Shown: positions 46,627-54,827 of the stretch, in pieces
Position numbering within the stretch: position 1 is the stretch's first letter
Layout: each line of letters begins with the position of its first letter
Origin: Thiobacillus sp.
GTDB taxonomy: Bacteria > Pseudomonadota > Gammaproteobacteria > Burkholderiales > Thiobacillaceae
Reading direction: 5' to 3'
Length of the DNA: 64,000 nucleotides
Assembly: GCA_030680405.1 (NCBI GenBank)
Contig: JAUXVT010000072.1
Coordinates: 1 to 64,000 of the forward strand
Notes under the pieces: model-generated
What the model was told of the DNA's origin: nothing
Databases searched by the model: none
What the model saw: the letters and a program-made list of their open reading frames with translations, nothing else
Translations under genes and position numbers: made by a program

Positions 46627-46744
46627 GAGTCCCGGTCAGGGCATACGATCTTTCATGGGCTTCAGCCCATAGAAAGTCGGAGTCCTTCAGGGCATACGAT
46701 TCCACACGGGCTTTAGCGCGTAGTGGATCGGAGTCCTTCAGGGC
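46627..46744. repeat. REP-like tandem hairpin repeat, two units plus a partial third
   Basis: Units start at 46627 (53 bases), 46680 (51 bases) and 46731 (14 bases), each opening GAGTCC and sharing TCAGGGC, with CATACGAT in the two full units. Each full unit folds: CTTTC-ATGGGC-TTCA-GCCCAT-A-GAAAG in the first, TCCAC-ACGGGC-TTTA-GCGCGT-A-GTGGA in the second. The outer stems differ at all five positions yet still pair, and both keep the same bulged A. The partial third copy contains the mltD stop codon. Confidence 0.75.
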
Positions 46745-48315
46745 TTTCTGATGGCGACCATCTGCCCCGCGCGGATCTTGCCGCTCTTCTTGAAAGCTGG
46801 ATTCCACGCCTTGATATCCGCCAGGCTGCTACCGAAGCGCTGTGCAATGGCATGCAGGGTGTCGCCGCGTTTGACGGTGTAATGAACCGGCTGGGCAGAT
46901 TTTCTAACGCTGACTTTGAGGCTGGCGGGCTGAATGGCGTGGGTCTCGCGGGCAGCTGACTCGTTCAACGGCAGACGGATGATCTGGCCGGCTTTGAGCT
47001 TGGTATCGAGTTTGGGATTGGTCTCGGTCAACTGGACGAGGCTCAGCCCATAACGGCGGGCGACGCCAAACAGGGTGTCGCCGCGCAGCGTGACATGCTG
47101 GGTTGCGCCCGGGGTGGCGAGCGACGACTGCGCTTCTGCCGCGACCACGCCGCGCCCCTTGACCGGAACCAGAATGGTCTGCGCGCGCACCAGTTTGCCG
47201 CGCTTCAGATGAAACTGGTTGTGTTCTTCAAGGCGGGCGACGCTGACGTCGAAGCGCCTGGCAATGGCTTCGGGGCGTTCGCCCTTTTGTGCGGTGTAGG
47301 GTTGCCAGGTATCCCAACTGCCGGTTTCCAGATTGCGCTGGAAGGTGTCCGCCTTGTCGACGGGGACCAGCAGGTTGACCGGCGTGTCGGAACGGATGAG
47401 TTTGCGCGGGAAAGCGGCGTTCAGTGCGATGAACTCATCACTGCTCATGTTCGCCAGGCGCGCGGCGGAATGGATGTCCATGCTGGCATGAACGGTGACC
47501 TGATTGAAGTAGGGCTGGTTGGGCAGCAGGTCGATGGCGATGCCGTAATGCTCGGGCTCTCGTATCAGGTTTCTGATAGCGAGAAGCTTGGGGACGTAGT
47601 GCCGGGTCTCGTTCGGCAGCGACAGGCTGGCGTAATCGGTGGGCAGGCCCTGCTGCACATTTTTCTGGATGGCGCGTGCGACGCAGCCCTCGCCGCAGTT
47701 ATACGCTGCCAGCGCCAGCTGCCAGTCGCCAAAATCGAGATAGAGCTTGCCCAGGTAGTCGAGCGCGGCATTTGTGGAGGCGGTGAAATCACGCCGGCCG
47801 TCGTACCAGGTGTCCTGCTTGAGGCCATAGAGGCGCCCGGTGGAGGGGATGAACTGCCAGATGCCGGAGGCGGCGGACGGCGACAGCGCGGTGGGGATGA
47901 ATGCACTTTCGATCATCGGCAGCAGCGCGATTTCCATCGGCATGGCGCGCCGGTCGAGTTCCTCGACGATGTGGTAGAGGTAAGGGCGCGAGCGCTCGAC
48001 GAGACGGCGCACGCTTGCCGGCCGTGCTGCGAACCAGGATTCATGAACGGCAACCAGCGGGTTCTGCGCGGCTGCGTCGTCGATCCTGAAGCCGCTGCGG
48101 ATGCGTTGCCAGACATCGTCCAGGCTGGCTTCGGCGGCGGTTTCGCTCTCGGGCGTGCCGCTGGCAGTATCGCCGCTCCATTCCAGCGTCTGGATGCTGG
48201 CGTGGGACTCTTCGGCAACCGCGGGATTGCTGAAGGACACCGCCAGCAGGGCAAGGCTGAGCAGGTTTAATTGGGTGCCGGCCAATTTGATTCTGGCCAA
48301 TTTGATTCCGGGCAA
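46738..48315 (-). CDS. mltD: Membrane-bound lytic transglycosylase D with LysM repeats
   Basis: The 525-residue protein has an export signal, an SLT domain around residues 115-260 (catalytic Glu in LPMIESAFIPTALSPSAASGIWQF; AAYNCGEG) and three LysM-type repeats. The last two are clear (VTLRGDTLFGVARRYGLS, YTVKRGDTLHAIAQRFGSS). It cleaves peptidoglycan glycan strands to anhydro-muropeptides. The start is TTG at 48315 with GGGAGA upstream. The codons for the N-terminal IKLA occur as a 15-base direct repeat. It follows gloB by 53 bases, a common pairing. Confidence 0.93.
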   Translation of the reverse strand: MPGIKLARIKLAGTQLNLLSLALLAVSFSNPAVAEESHASIQTLEWSGDTASGTPESETAAEASLDDVWQRIRSGFRIDDAAAQNPLVAVHESWFAARPASVRRLVERSRPYLYHIVEELDRRAMPMEIALLPMIESAFIPTALSPSAASGIWQFIPSTGRLYGLKQDTWYDGRRDFTASTNAALDYLGKLYLDFGDWQLALAAYNCGEGCVARAIQKNVQQGLPTDYASLSLPNETRHYVPKLLAIRNLIREPEHYGIAIDLLPNQPYFNQVTVHASMDIHSAARLANMSSDEFIALNAAFPRKLIRSDTPVNLLVPVDKADTFQRNLETGSWDTWQPYTAQKGERPEAIARRFDVSVARLEEHNQFHLKRGKLVRAQTILVPVKGRGVVAAEAQSSLATPGATQHVTLRGDTLFGVARRYGLSLVQLTETNPKLDTKLKAGQIIRLPLNESAARETHAIQPASLKVSVRKSAQPVHYTVKRGDTLHAIAQRFGSSLADIKAWNPAFKKSGKIRAGQMVAIRKP

Positions 48316-48368
48316 ATCGGTCTCCCGTACTCAACAAGGCTCCATCCTAAGTGGCCGGATGGGATCGG

Positions 48369-49139
48369 TCAACCGTCCCAGCCATCCTTGGCGGCGCGGA
48401 TTGCGCCGAACACCTCGGCCGGACCGGGATGTGGGCGATTCAGATAGCGGGCGGCAAAGGCCGTCATGTCGGGATCGTGAAAGCGCAGGAAGGGATTGGT
48501 GGCTTTTTCCAGCGCCAGGGTGGAGGGTAGGGTGGGTCGATTCTGTGCGCGCGAGTCGCGGTCGGCGCGCTCGCGTTCCAGCAGCGCGGGATTGTCGCCA
48601 TCGATGGTTTTGGCAAAGTCAATATTGCTCAGGGTGTATTCGTGCGCGCAGCAGACTCGGGTAGCATCGGGCAAAGCCAAAATGGCGTCGAGGCTGGCAG
48701 CCATCATCGCGGGGCTGCCTTCGAACAATTTCCCGCAGCCGCAGCCGAAAACGGTATCGCCGCAGAACAGACAGCCGTGTCCGACATAGCTGATGTGGTC
48801 GAGCGTGTGGCCCGGGGTGGCCATCACGTCGAAGTGCAAGCCCGGTTTGGCGATGTCCGCCGAATCGCCGCCGCGCAGGACATGGGTAACGGCGGGAATG
48901 CGTGGGTTGTCCGGGGCGTAAATGGCGCAATTGTAGCGTTGACGCAGGTGGGTGTTGCCGCCAGTATGGTCGCGGTGATGGTGGGTGATCAGCACCGCGG
49001 TCAAGGCGAGTTGATGCGCGTCGAGAAAGGCAATCAACGGCGCGGGATCGCCGGGGTCGACTGCGACGGCGTGGCGGTCATCGTGCCACACCCAGATATA
49101 GTTGTCTTCGAACGCGGGCAGGGGAATCAGTGTCAACAT
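48369..49139 (-). CDS. gloB: Hydroxyacylglutathione hydrolase (glyoxalase II)
   Basis: The 256-residue metallo-beta-lactamase-fold enzyme hydrolyses S-lactoylglutathione. The metal-binding motif is ITHHHRDHTGGN near residue 55, with further ligands in VMATPGHTLDHISYVG and CCAHEYTLSN. The C-terminal glutathione-site lysine/arginine region (TNPFLRFHDPDM) is present. It lies between mltD and a divergent methyltransferase gene, the usual gloB-rnhA-dnaQ neighbourhood. Confidence 0.95.
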   Translation of the reverse strand: MLTLIPLPAFEDNYIWVWHDDRHAVAVDPGDPAPLIAFLDAHQLALTAVLITHHHRDHTGGNTHLRQRYNCAIYAPDNPRIPAVTHVLRGGDSADIAKPGLHFDVMATPGHTLDHISYVGHGCLFCGDTVFGCGCGKLFEGSPAMMAASLDAILALPDATRVCCAHEYTLSNIDFAKTIDGDNPALLERERADRDSRAQNRPTLPSTLALEKATNPFLRFHDPDMTAFAARYLNRPHPGPAEVFGAIRAAKDGWDG

Positions 49140-49168
49140 ATTAGGTCTGCCAGACAGGAGGAGTGGCT

Positions 49169-49906
49169 ATGTTATCCAAGCTGGATGCAGGATGGTTTGA
49201 AACGCCGCTGGGGCAACATTTGCTGTTTCGCGAACAGCGTTACTTCGACAATGCCGTGTCGGATGTGTTCGGCTTCAATGCGGTGCAGGTCGGCTTGCCG
49301 CGGATCGATTTCCTGCGTAACAGCCGCATCCCGCTACGCGTGACCTGTGCGGTGGAGACCCCTTCCCAGGTGCGGGCCGATCCGATGTTTCTGCCGTTCG
49401 AGAGCCAGTCGCTCGATCTGCTGCTGCTGCCGCATGTGCTGGAATTCAGTGCCAACCCGCACCAGGTGCTGCGCGAGGCCGGGCGCGTGCTGCGCCCGGA
49501 AGGCCGCCTGGTGCTGGCCGGATTCAATCCGCGCAGCCTGTGGGGGTTGGCGCGCAAGCTGCAGGGGGGCGAACGCGGCTACCCGTGGAACGGCAGTTTT
49601 TTGAATATTTCGCGGGTGAAGGACTGGATGGTATTGCTGGGACTCGAGGTGGCGGCAGGCAGCATGTGCTGCTACCGTCCGCCGATCAACCGCGAAAACT
49701 GGCTGCGGCGCCTACGCTTCATGGAGCCCGCAGGCGACCGCTGGTGGGCCATGGGCGGAGGCGTGTATTTCCTGCAGGCGGTGAAGCGCGTGCAGGGCAT
49801 GAACATCATCCTGCCGCAATGGAAAACACCGGTGACACAGCGTCTGTTGTCGCCTGCGGCAAAAGTGATCAACCTCAAACAGTATCGGGTACCGCGTGAA
49901 CGCTGA
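49169..49906 (+). CDS. SAM-dependent methyltransferase of the gloB-rnhA cluster
   Basis: The 245-residue protein has a class I methyltransferase core, including [51 protein letters not shown]. The classic glycine loop is poorly conserved. The substrate is unknown. The start ATG at 49169 has AGGAGGAG seven bases upstream; the GTG at 49163 is too close to it. It overlaps the rnhA start by 11 bases. The gene is divergent from gloB across 29 bases. Confidence 0.85.
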   Translation: MLSKLDAGWFETPLGQHLLFREQRYFDNAVSDVFGFNAVQVGLPRIDFLRNSRIPLRVTCAVETPSQVRADPMFLPFESQSLDLLLLPHVLEFSANPHQVLREAGRVLRPEGRLVLAGFNPRSLWGLARKLQGGERGYPWNGSFLNISRVKDWMVLLGLEVAAGSMCCYRPPINRENWLRRLRFMEPAGDRWWAMGGGVYFLQAVKRVQGMNIILPQWKTPVTQRLLSPAAKVINLKQYRVPRER

Positions 49907-50336
49907 CACCATTTATATCTATAGCGATGGCGCCTGCAAGGGCAATCCCGGTGCCGGCGGCTGGGGCGCCCTGTTGGTGACGGGCGGGCACCGCAAGGAA
50001 ATCTGCGGGGGCGAGGCCAACACCACCAACAACCGCATGGAAATGACCGCGGTGATCCGCGCGCTGGAGCAGCTGAAGCGCCCGTCCACGGTCGAGGTCC
50101 ACACCGACTCGCAATACGTGCAAAAAGGCATCAGCGAATGGATGCCCGGTTGGAAGCGGCGCAATTGGCGCACCGCCAACGGCAAGCCGGTGAAGAACCA
50201 GGATCTGTGGCAGCAACTGGATGCCTTGAGCCAGCAGCACCGCATCGAATGGATCTGGGTGCGGGGCCACAACGGCCATCCGGAAAACGAACGTGCCGAC
50301 GAACTGGCCAACCAGGGCGTGCTGCAGGCGCAATAA
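49896..50336 (+). CDS. rnhA: Ribonuclease HI
   Basis: The 146-residue enzyme cuts the RNA strand of RNA-DNA hybrids. The carboxylate set is in [33 protein letters not shown] and [12 protein letters not shown], with the histidine and last Asp in [16 protein letters not shown]. The start codon is GTG at 49896, inside the end of the methyltransferase gene. Confidence 0.97.
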   Translation: MNADTIYIYSDGACKGNPGAGGWGALLVTGGHRKEICGGEANTTNNRMEMTAVIRALEQLKRPSTVEVHTDSQYVQKGISEWMPGWKRRNWRTANGKPVKNQDLWQQLDALSQQHRIEWIWVRGHNGHPENERADELANQGVLQAQ

Positions 50337-50349
50337 AACGGGTATTTCC

Positions 50350-51054
50350 ATGCGACAAATCATTCTCGATACTGAAACCACCGGCCTCGATCCTAAACAG
50401 GGGCATCGCATCATCGAAGTGGCGGCGGTGGAAATGGTCAACCGGCGGCTCACCGGCAACCACCTGCACCGTTACGTGAACCCGGATCGCGACATCGACG
50501 CCGGGGCGATGCAGGTGCACGGCATTACCCCCGAATTCCTGCAGGACAAGCCGCGCTTTGCCGACATCGCACAGGAGTTCGTCGATTTCATCCAGGGCGC
50601 CGAGCTCATTATTCACAATGCGCCGTTCGACGTCGGTTTTCTCAACATGGAACTGCGCCTGCTGGAAATGGCGCCGCTGTCGACCTGGTGCGACGGCGTG
50701 ACCGATACCCTGGCGATGGCCAAGGCGCTGCACCCCGGCCAGCGCAACAACCTGGATGCGCTGTGCAAACGCTATGGCGTGGACAACGCGGCGCGCACCC
50801 TGCACGGCGCATTAGTGGACTGCGAACTGCTGACGGCGGTGTATCTGGCGCTGACGCGCGGGCAGGAAAGCCTGTCGATCGGGCTGGAAGCGCGCAGCGC
50901 GCAGGCCGATCAGGCTGCCGCGCGCGCGCGCCCCAAGCCCGTCCTGTTGCTGGCGTCCAGTGAGGAACTGGCCGCGCACGCAACCCTGCTCGAGGCGATC
51001 GCCCAGGAAAGCAAGGGCGCATGCCTGTGGAGCATGGGGCAGGAGGCGGTTTGA
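50350..51054 (+). CDS. dnaQ: DNA polymerase III epsilon subunit (3'-5' exonuclease)
   Basis: The 234-residue DEDDh exonuclease is the proofreading subunit. Exo I is ILDTETTGLDP, Exo II is IIHNAPFDVGFLNMEL and Exo III is HGALVDCELLTAVYLAL. The C-terminal part for alpha binding is shorter on recognisable features but of normal length. I start at the ATG at 50350; the ORF from 50293 overlaps rnhA. Its stop overlaps the next TTG start. Confidence 0.95.
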   Translation: MRQIILDTETTGLDPKQGHRIIEVAAVEMVNRRLTGNHLHRYVNPDRDIDAGAMQVHGITPEFLQDKPRFADIAQEFVDFIQGAELIIHNAPFDVGFLNMELRLLEMAPLSTWCDGVTDTLAMAKALHPGQRNNLDALCKRYGVDNAARTLHGALVDCELLTAVYLALTRGQESLSIGLEARSAQADQAAARARPKPVLLLASSEELAAHATLLEAIAQESKGACLWSMGQEAV

Positions 51055-52001
51055 CGGTTTGGGTGTCGCGCAGGGGGGCCGCGCTCCAGCGCATCGTGCG
51101 GCTGGGGGCGGCTTGTGCCTGTCTGGCCCTGGTGTCGGCGCAGGCGGTCGCGGCACGGGTGGCGGTGGTATTGAGTGACGATTCGGCGCCTTATCAGGAG
51201 GTCTATCAGGTCATCCGAGCCTATCTGGACGACACCCCCCATGAGGTCATCCGGGTGTACGCCGAGGGCTTGACTGTGCCCTCGTTGAACGAGGCGCGTC
51301 TGGCGGTTGCGGTGGGCGTGCGCGCGACGGAATCGCTGGCAGCGCTACCGGCCCGGCCGCCGGTGCTGGCGGTCCTGGTGCCGCGGGCGTGGTATATCAA
51401 AACCGGACGTACCCGTCTGAGCGACGGCGGCCGCAGCGTCTCAGCAATCTATCTCGATCAACCCTTCGGGCGTCAGGCGCAGTTGATTCGCCTGGCCTTC
51501 CCCGAGGTGCAGCGCGTGGGCATGCTGTTGAGCGCCGAACCGGGTGGTCTGGTGGACGAGCTGGACGAGGCCTTGCGGGTGCAACGACTCGGTCTGGTGC
51601 ATGACACGCTGTCCGGCGAGGAACGGCTGATTACGCACCTGGAAAACGTGTTGTCGGGAGCCGATTTGCTGCTCGCCGTGCCCGATCCGCGGGTATTCAA
51701 CCGCAACACCGCACAAAGCCTTTTTCTGACCTCCTACCGCTACCGTGTCCCGGTTCTGGGCTATTCGCGTTCGCTGACGCGGGCGGGCGCGCTGTTGTCG
51801 CTGCATTCCAGTCCGGCGCAAATCGGTCGACAGACCGCAGAATGGGTAAACAGTGCCATTCAGGGCGTGCCGGTGCGTCTGCCGCCGCCCGCGCACCCCG
51901 CCTATTTCAGCGTTTCAATCAATGAACAGGTGGCGCGCTCGCTCGGTTTCACTTTGCCGCCGGAAGCCGAGCTGGAAAAGCGTTTGGGAGGGGGGCATTG
52001 A
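51051..52001 (+). CDS. ABC_sub_bind-type periplasmic protein, probable sensor partner
   Basis: The 316-residue protein has an export signal (LVSAQAVAARVAVVLSDD) and a two-lobed fold like TrpX/PF04392 proteins: RLAVAVGVRATESLAAL, AIYLDQPFGRQAQLIRLAFPEVQRVGMLLS, LFLTSYRYRVPVLGYSRSLTRAGALLSLHSS. No ABC permease or ATPase is adjacent. I use the TTG at 51051 with AGGAGG upstream; the GTG at 51063 is an alternative. It overlaps the GGDEF-EAL gene by TGATG, so a ligand-sensing partnership is likely (inference). Confidence 0.72.
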   Translation: MTVWVSRRGAALQRIVRLGAACACLALVSAQAVAARVAVVLSDDSAPYQEVYQVIRAYLDDTPHEVIRVYAEGLTVPSLNEARLAVAVGVRATESLAALPARPPVLAVLVPRAWYIKTGRTRLSDGGRSVSAIYLDQPFGRQAQLIRLAFPEVQRVGMLLSAEPGGLVDELDEALRVQRLGLVHDTLSGEERLITHLENVLSGADLLLAVPDPRVFNRNTAQSLFLTSYRYRVPVLGYSRSLTRAGALLSLHSSPAQIGRQTAEWVNSAIQGVPVRLPPPAHPAYFSVSINEQVARSLGFTLPPEAELEKRLGGGH

Positions 52002-54094
52002 TGGCGACTTCACTGGGGATACGCGGGCGTGTCATCGGCCTGGCCATGATGCCGATGGCCATCATTGGCGTCCTGCTGCTGTTCCAGCTCATCACCGGGA
52101 AAATAGACGATCTCGATCAGTCGCTGCGCACCCGTGCCGCGGCCATTGCCCGCCAGCTCGCTCCGGCGGCCGAATATGGCGTCGCCTCGGGCAATATCGA
52201 GGTATTGCAGACCCTGCTCGAAAAAGTGGCGATCGAACCGGACGTCCGCGGGGTGTCGGTGTTTGCCGATAACGGCCAGCGCCTGGTGCAAGTCGGCCTC
52301 GGTGCCTGGACGGAACCCGCTCAGGGAAGGCTGCCCACCGACCGCCTCCATCAAATTGAATACAAGGACCGGCTGGTGTACTACGCCCCGATCACCCGTA
52401 CCGAGGTGGTCGTGGACGATTTCAATCCGGTCGACGAACGCGCTGCGCAGTCGGGCACCCAGACCCGGCTGCTGGGCTGGGTGGGCCTGGATGTTTCGCG
52501 CAGCGCCACCTTCAAGAGCCAACGCGATGCGATTCTGCGCAGCCTGATCATCTTGCTGGCGGGGCTGGGCGTCAGTCTCTATCTCGCCTGGCGTATCGGG
52601 CGTCAGATCACCCGGCCGATTCTGGCGTTGACCCACACGGTGAGCCGCATCGGCGAGGGGCACCTGGACGAACGGCTAGAGCAGACCGGCGAGGCCGAGC
52701 TGGGCAGGCTGCAGCGCGGTATCAATCACATGGCGGCCCATTTGCAGGCGATGCAGGATCAGATGCAGGAAAAGATCGACCAGGCTACCGCACGTCTGGT
52801 TTATCAGGCCAGCCACGATGCGCTGACGGGGCTAATCAACCGTCGCGAGTTCGAACAGCAGCTGGAGCGCACGCTGCTGTCTGCCCTGCAGCAAGGCCGG
52901 GAACACGCGCTGTGCTACATGGACCTCGATCAATTCAAGGTGATCAACGATTCCTGCGGCCACGCAGCGGGCGACGAGCTGCTGCGCCAGCTGGCGCTGC
53001 TGCTGAAAGGCAATCTGCGCGAACGCGACACCCTGGCGCGCCTGGGCGGCGACGAATTTGCCTTGCTGCTGGAAAATTGCAGCATCCCTGATGCGCTTGA
53101 GGTGGCGGATACGTTTCGCGCCGAAGTGCAGCGCTTCCGCTTCAAATGGGGAGATCGTATTTTCGCTGTCGGCATGAGCGCGGGTATGGTGGCGATCAAC
53201 CGTGACAGCGGCACCGCCGCGAGCCTGCTGTCGGCCGCGGATGCCGCGTGCTATGTGGCAAAGGACCGCGGGCGCAACCAGATTCATGTCTATGAAAGCA
53301 GCGGCCACGACCTGCTGCGCCACCGCAGCGAGATGCAATGGGTGACGCGCATCCAGCGGGCGCTGGAGGAACATCGCCTGCGCTTGTCGTGGCAGGAAAT
53401 CCGCCGCACCGCTAGCGTGGGGGAGCCGCCCTGTCATGTCGAATTGTTGTTGCGGATGGTGGACGACGACGGCAGCGAAATTCTGCCCATGGCTTTTATC
53501 CCGGCGGCCGAGCGTTATTCCATCATGCCCGCGCTCGACAGCTGGGTGATCGAGGAAACGCTACGTGTGTGCCAGCGGTATCTGGCGGCCAAGCGCGAGC
53601 AGCATTGCCTGTTTGCGGTCAATCTGTCGGGTGCGTCGCTGAAAGACCCGGAATTTCGCCGCATGTTGCTTGAGTGCCTGCAGGAAAATCCCGCGCTGGG
53701 GCCGCACTTGTGCTTTGAAATCACCGAAACGGCGGCCATCGGCAATCTTGCCGTCGTCAACGATTTCATCGAGGCCATGCGCGAGTTTGGCTGCAGCTTT
53801 GCGCTCGACGATTTTGGCAGCGGCCTGTCGTCCTTCACCTATCTGAAAAACCTGAAAGTGGATTACCTCAAGATCGACGGCGCCTTTGTGCGCGACATCA
53901 CGAGCAATCCCATCGACCGCTACATGGTCGAGGCGATTCACCGCATCGGCCACCAGATGGGACTGAAAACAGTGGCCGAATATGTCGAGTCGGAGCAGAC
54001 GCTGGCGTTGTTGCGCGAGATCGGGGTGGATTATGTACAGGGCAACGGGGTGCATTGCCCCGAACCTCTGGAAAGCCTGTGCGGTAAATCCTGA
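52001..54094 (+). CDS. GGDEF-EAL membrane protein with periplasmic sensor domain
   Basis: The 697-residue protein has membrane helices near 13-33 and 178-198 around a periplasmic domain of about 140 residues. HAMP follows (200-250), then GGDEF (260-430) and EAL (445-690). The GGDEF motif is intact at 349-353, with a product-inhibition RxxD (340-343) five residues before it. The EAL signature reads ELL (481-483). The other phosphodiesterase residues appear kept: NLSG, EITET, DDFG, LKIDG, AEYVES and VQG. It may both make and degrade cyclic di-GMP in response to the upstream binding protein. Confidence 0.88.
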   Translation: MATSLGIRGRVIGLAMMPMAIIGVLLLFQLITGKIDDLDQSLRTRAAAIARQLAPAAEYGVASGNIEVLQTLLEKVAIEPDVRGVSVFADNGQRLVQVGLGAWTEPAQGRLPTDRLHQIEYKDRLVYYAPITRTEVVVDDFNPVDERAAQSGTQTRLLGWVGLDVSRSATFKSQRDAILRSLIILLAGLGVSLYLAWRIGRQITRPILALTHTVSRIGEGHLDERLEQTGEAELGRLQRGINHMAAHLQAMQDQMQEKIDQATARLVYQASHDALTGLINRREFEQQLERTLLSALQQGREHALCYMDLDQFKVINDSCGHAAGDELLRQLALLLKGNLRERDTLARLGGDEFALLLENCSIPDALEVADTFRAEVQRFRFKWGDRIFAVGMSAGMVAINRDSGTAASLLSAADAACYVAKDRGRNQIHVYESSGHDLLRHRSEMQWVTRIQRALEEHRLRLSWQEIRRTASVGEPPCHVELLLRMVDDDGSEILPMAFIPAAERYSIMPALDSWVIEETLRVCQRYLAAKREQHCLFAVNLSGASLKDPEFRRMLLECLQENPALGPHLCFEITETAAIGNLAVVNDFIEAMREFGCSFALDDFGSGLSSFTYLKNLKVDYLKIDGAFVRDITSNPIDRYMVEAIHRIGHQMGLKTVAEYVESEQTLALLREIGVDYVQGNGVHCPEPLESLCGKS

Positions 54095-54126
54095 GTGCGG
54101 AAAAGTGGGGGAAAAAGGCAGGCGGG

Positions 54127-54336
54127 TCAGTCGCCTACGCCGAATCCCGCATCGATGACGGCCTGCACCAGTGCAGCGCGGTCAATCTGGGCGGGCTCGT
54201 ATACCACGCGCGCCTGACCAGGCGTGAGTGAGACCTCGACGCTTTGCACGCCCGGCAAAGCCGTCAGCACTTTCTGCACGCTGTTGACGCAGCCGCCGCA
54301 GGTCATGCCGGTCACGGACAAAATGATTTCGCTCAT
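54127..54336 (-). CDS. Copper chaperone CopZ-like heavy-metal-associated protein
   Basis: The 69-residue protein is a single heavy-metal-associated ferredoxin-like domain. The metal site is GMTCGGCVNSVQKVL, followed by LPGVQSVEVSLTPGQARVVYEP. It is a cytosolic copper carrier by family. No copper ATPase or CueR gene is nearby, but the truncated RND pump at the left edge hints at decayed metal-handling genes in this genome. Confidence 0.88.
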   Translation of the reverse strand: MSEIILSVTGMTCGGCVNSVQKVLTALPGVQSVEVSLTPGQARVVYEPAQIDRAALVQAVIDAGFGVGD

Positions 54337-54428
54337 GCTGAATCCCGAAAGAACATTCGAGGCCTGATTTTATTCCAGCTTTGGATCAAAAGCCTGCGGC
54401 CCGACTTCGCGAGCCTCTCGAAACGGAA

Positions 54429-54737
54429 TTACTTTTTGCGTGGGCGTTTGCGCAGCGCTTCCTTGGTGTGGTCGATCAGGCGGTCGGCCACCACTTCGGC
54501 GTCGACGGTGAAGGAGCCGTCGGCGAGGGCCGCCTTGACCGCTTCAACCTTGCCGACGTCGGTGACGTCGACCGAGGCAAGCTGGGATTCCAGTGAACGA
54601 ATACGGGTACTCGATTCGGTCAGTGTCAGCGAATCGCTGCCGCCCGCCGTGGAGGCAGACGTCTTGCCCCCACCCTTGCCCTTGGTGGCGGATGCTTTGG
54701 GGGTGGCGGGAGGGGTGATGCGTTTGTCGATTTTCAC
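54429..54737 (-). CDS. flgM: Anti-sigma-28 factor FlgM
   Basis: The 102-residue protein has the FlgM plan: MKID start, a disordered N-terminal half rich in Lys, Ser, Thr and Gly, then helices ending VEAVKAALADGSFTVDAEVVADRLIDHTKEAL. FlgM binds and blocks FliA until the flagellar hook is built and FlgM is exported. The start is GTG at 54737. No flagellar gene is adjacent. A FliA-type promoter lies upstream, which supports both the name and autoregulation. Confidence 0.82.
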   Translation of the reverse strand: MKIDKRITPPATPKASATKGKGGGKTSASTAGGSDSLTLTESSTRIRSLESQLASVDVTDVGKVEAVKAALADGSFTVDAEVVADRLIDHTKEALRKRPRKK

Positions 54738-54792
54738 GAGATTGATACCTGTTGGCCAGTTTTCCGGATGGGGATGTTGCTTATTAGATGGG

Positions 54793-54819
54793 AATACGGC
54801 ATCTATCCGAAAAACCTTA
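54793..54819 (-). promoter_or_regulatory. Sigma-28 (FliA) promoter of flgM
   Basis: On the minus strand TAAGGTTT-N11-GCCGTATT fits the FliA pattern TAAAGTTT-N11-GCCGATAA well at -35 (one mismatch). At -10 only the GCCG core matches. The spacing is exactly 11 bases. It lies about 55 bases upstream of the flgM start. Confidence 0.5.
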
Positions 54820-54827
54820 GCGCTGAT

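Noticed and set aside
46627-46744. CRISPR array
   Set aside because: Units are adjacent without unique spacers and fold into hairpins; there are only two full copies and no cas gene.
46502-46807. 101-aa minus ORF with repeated ALKDSD-type segments
   Set aside because: It is a translation of the tandem hairpin repeat plus the mltD end, not a gene.
52001-54094. Degenerate, inactive EAL domain
   Set aside because: The signature is ELL, but its glutamate and the other catalytic residues I can identify are present, so inactivity is not supported.
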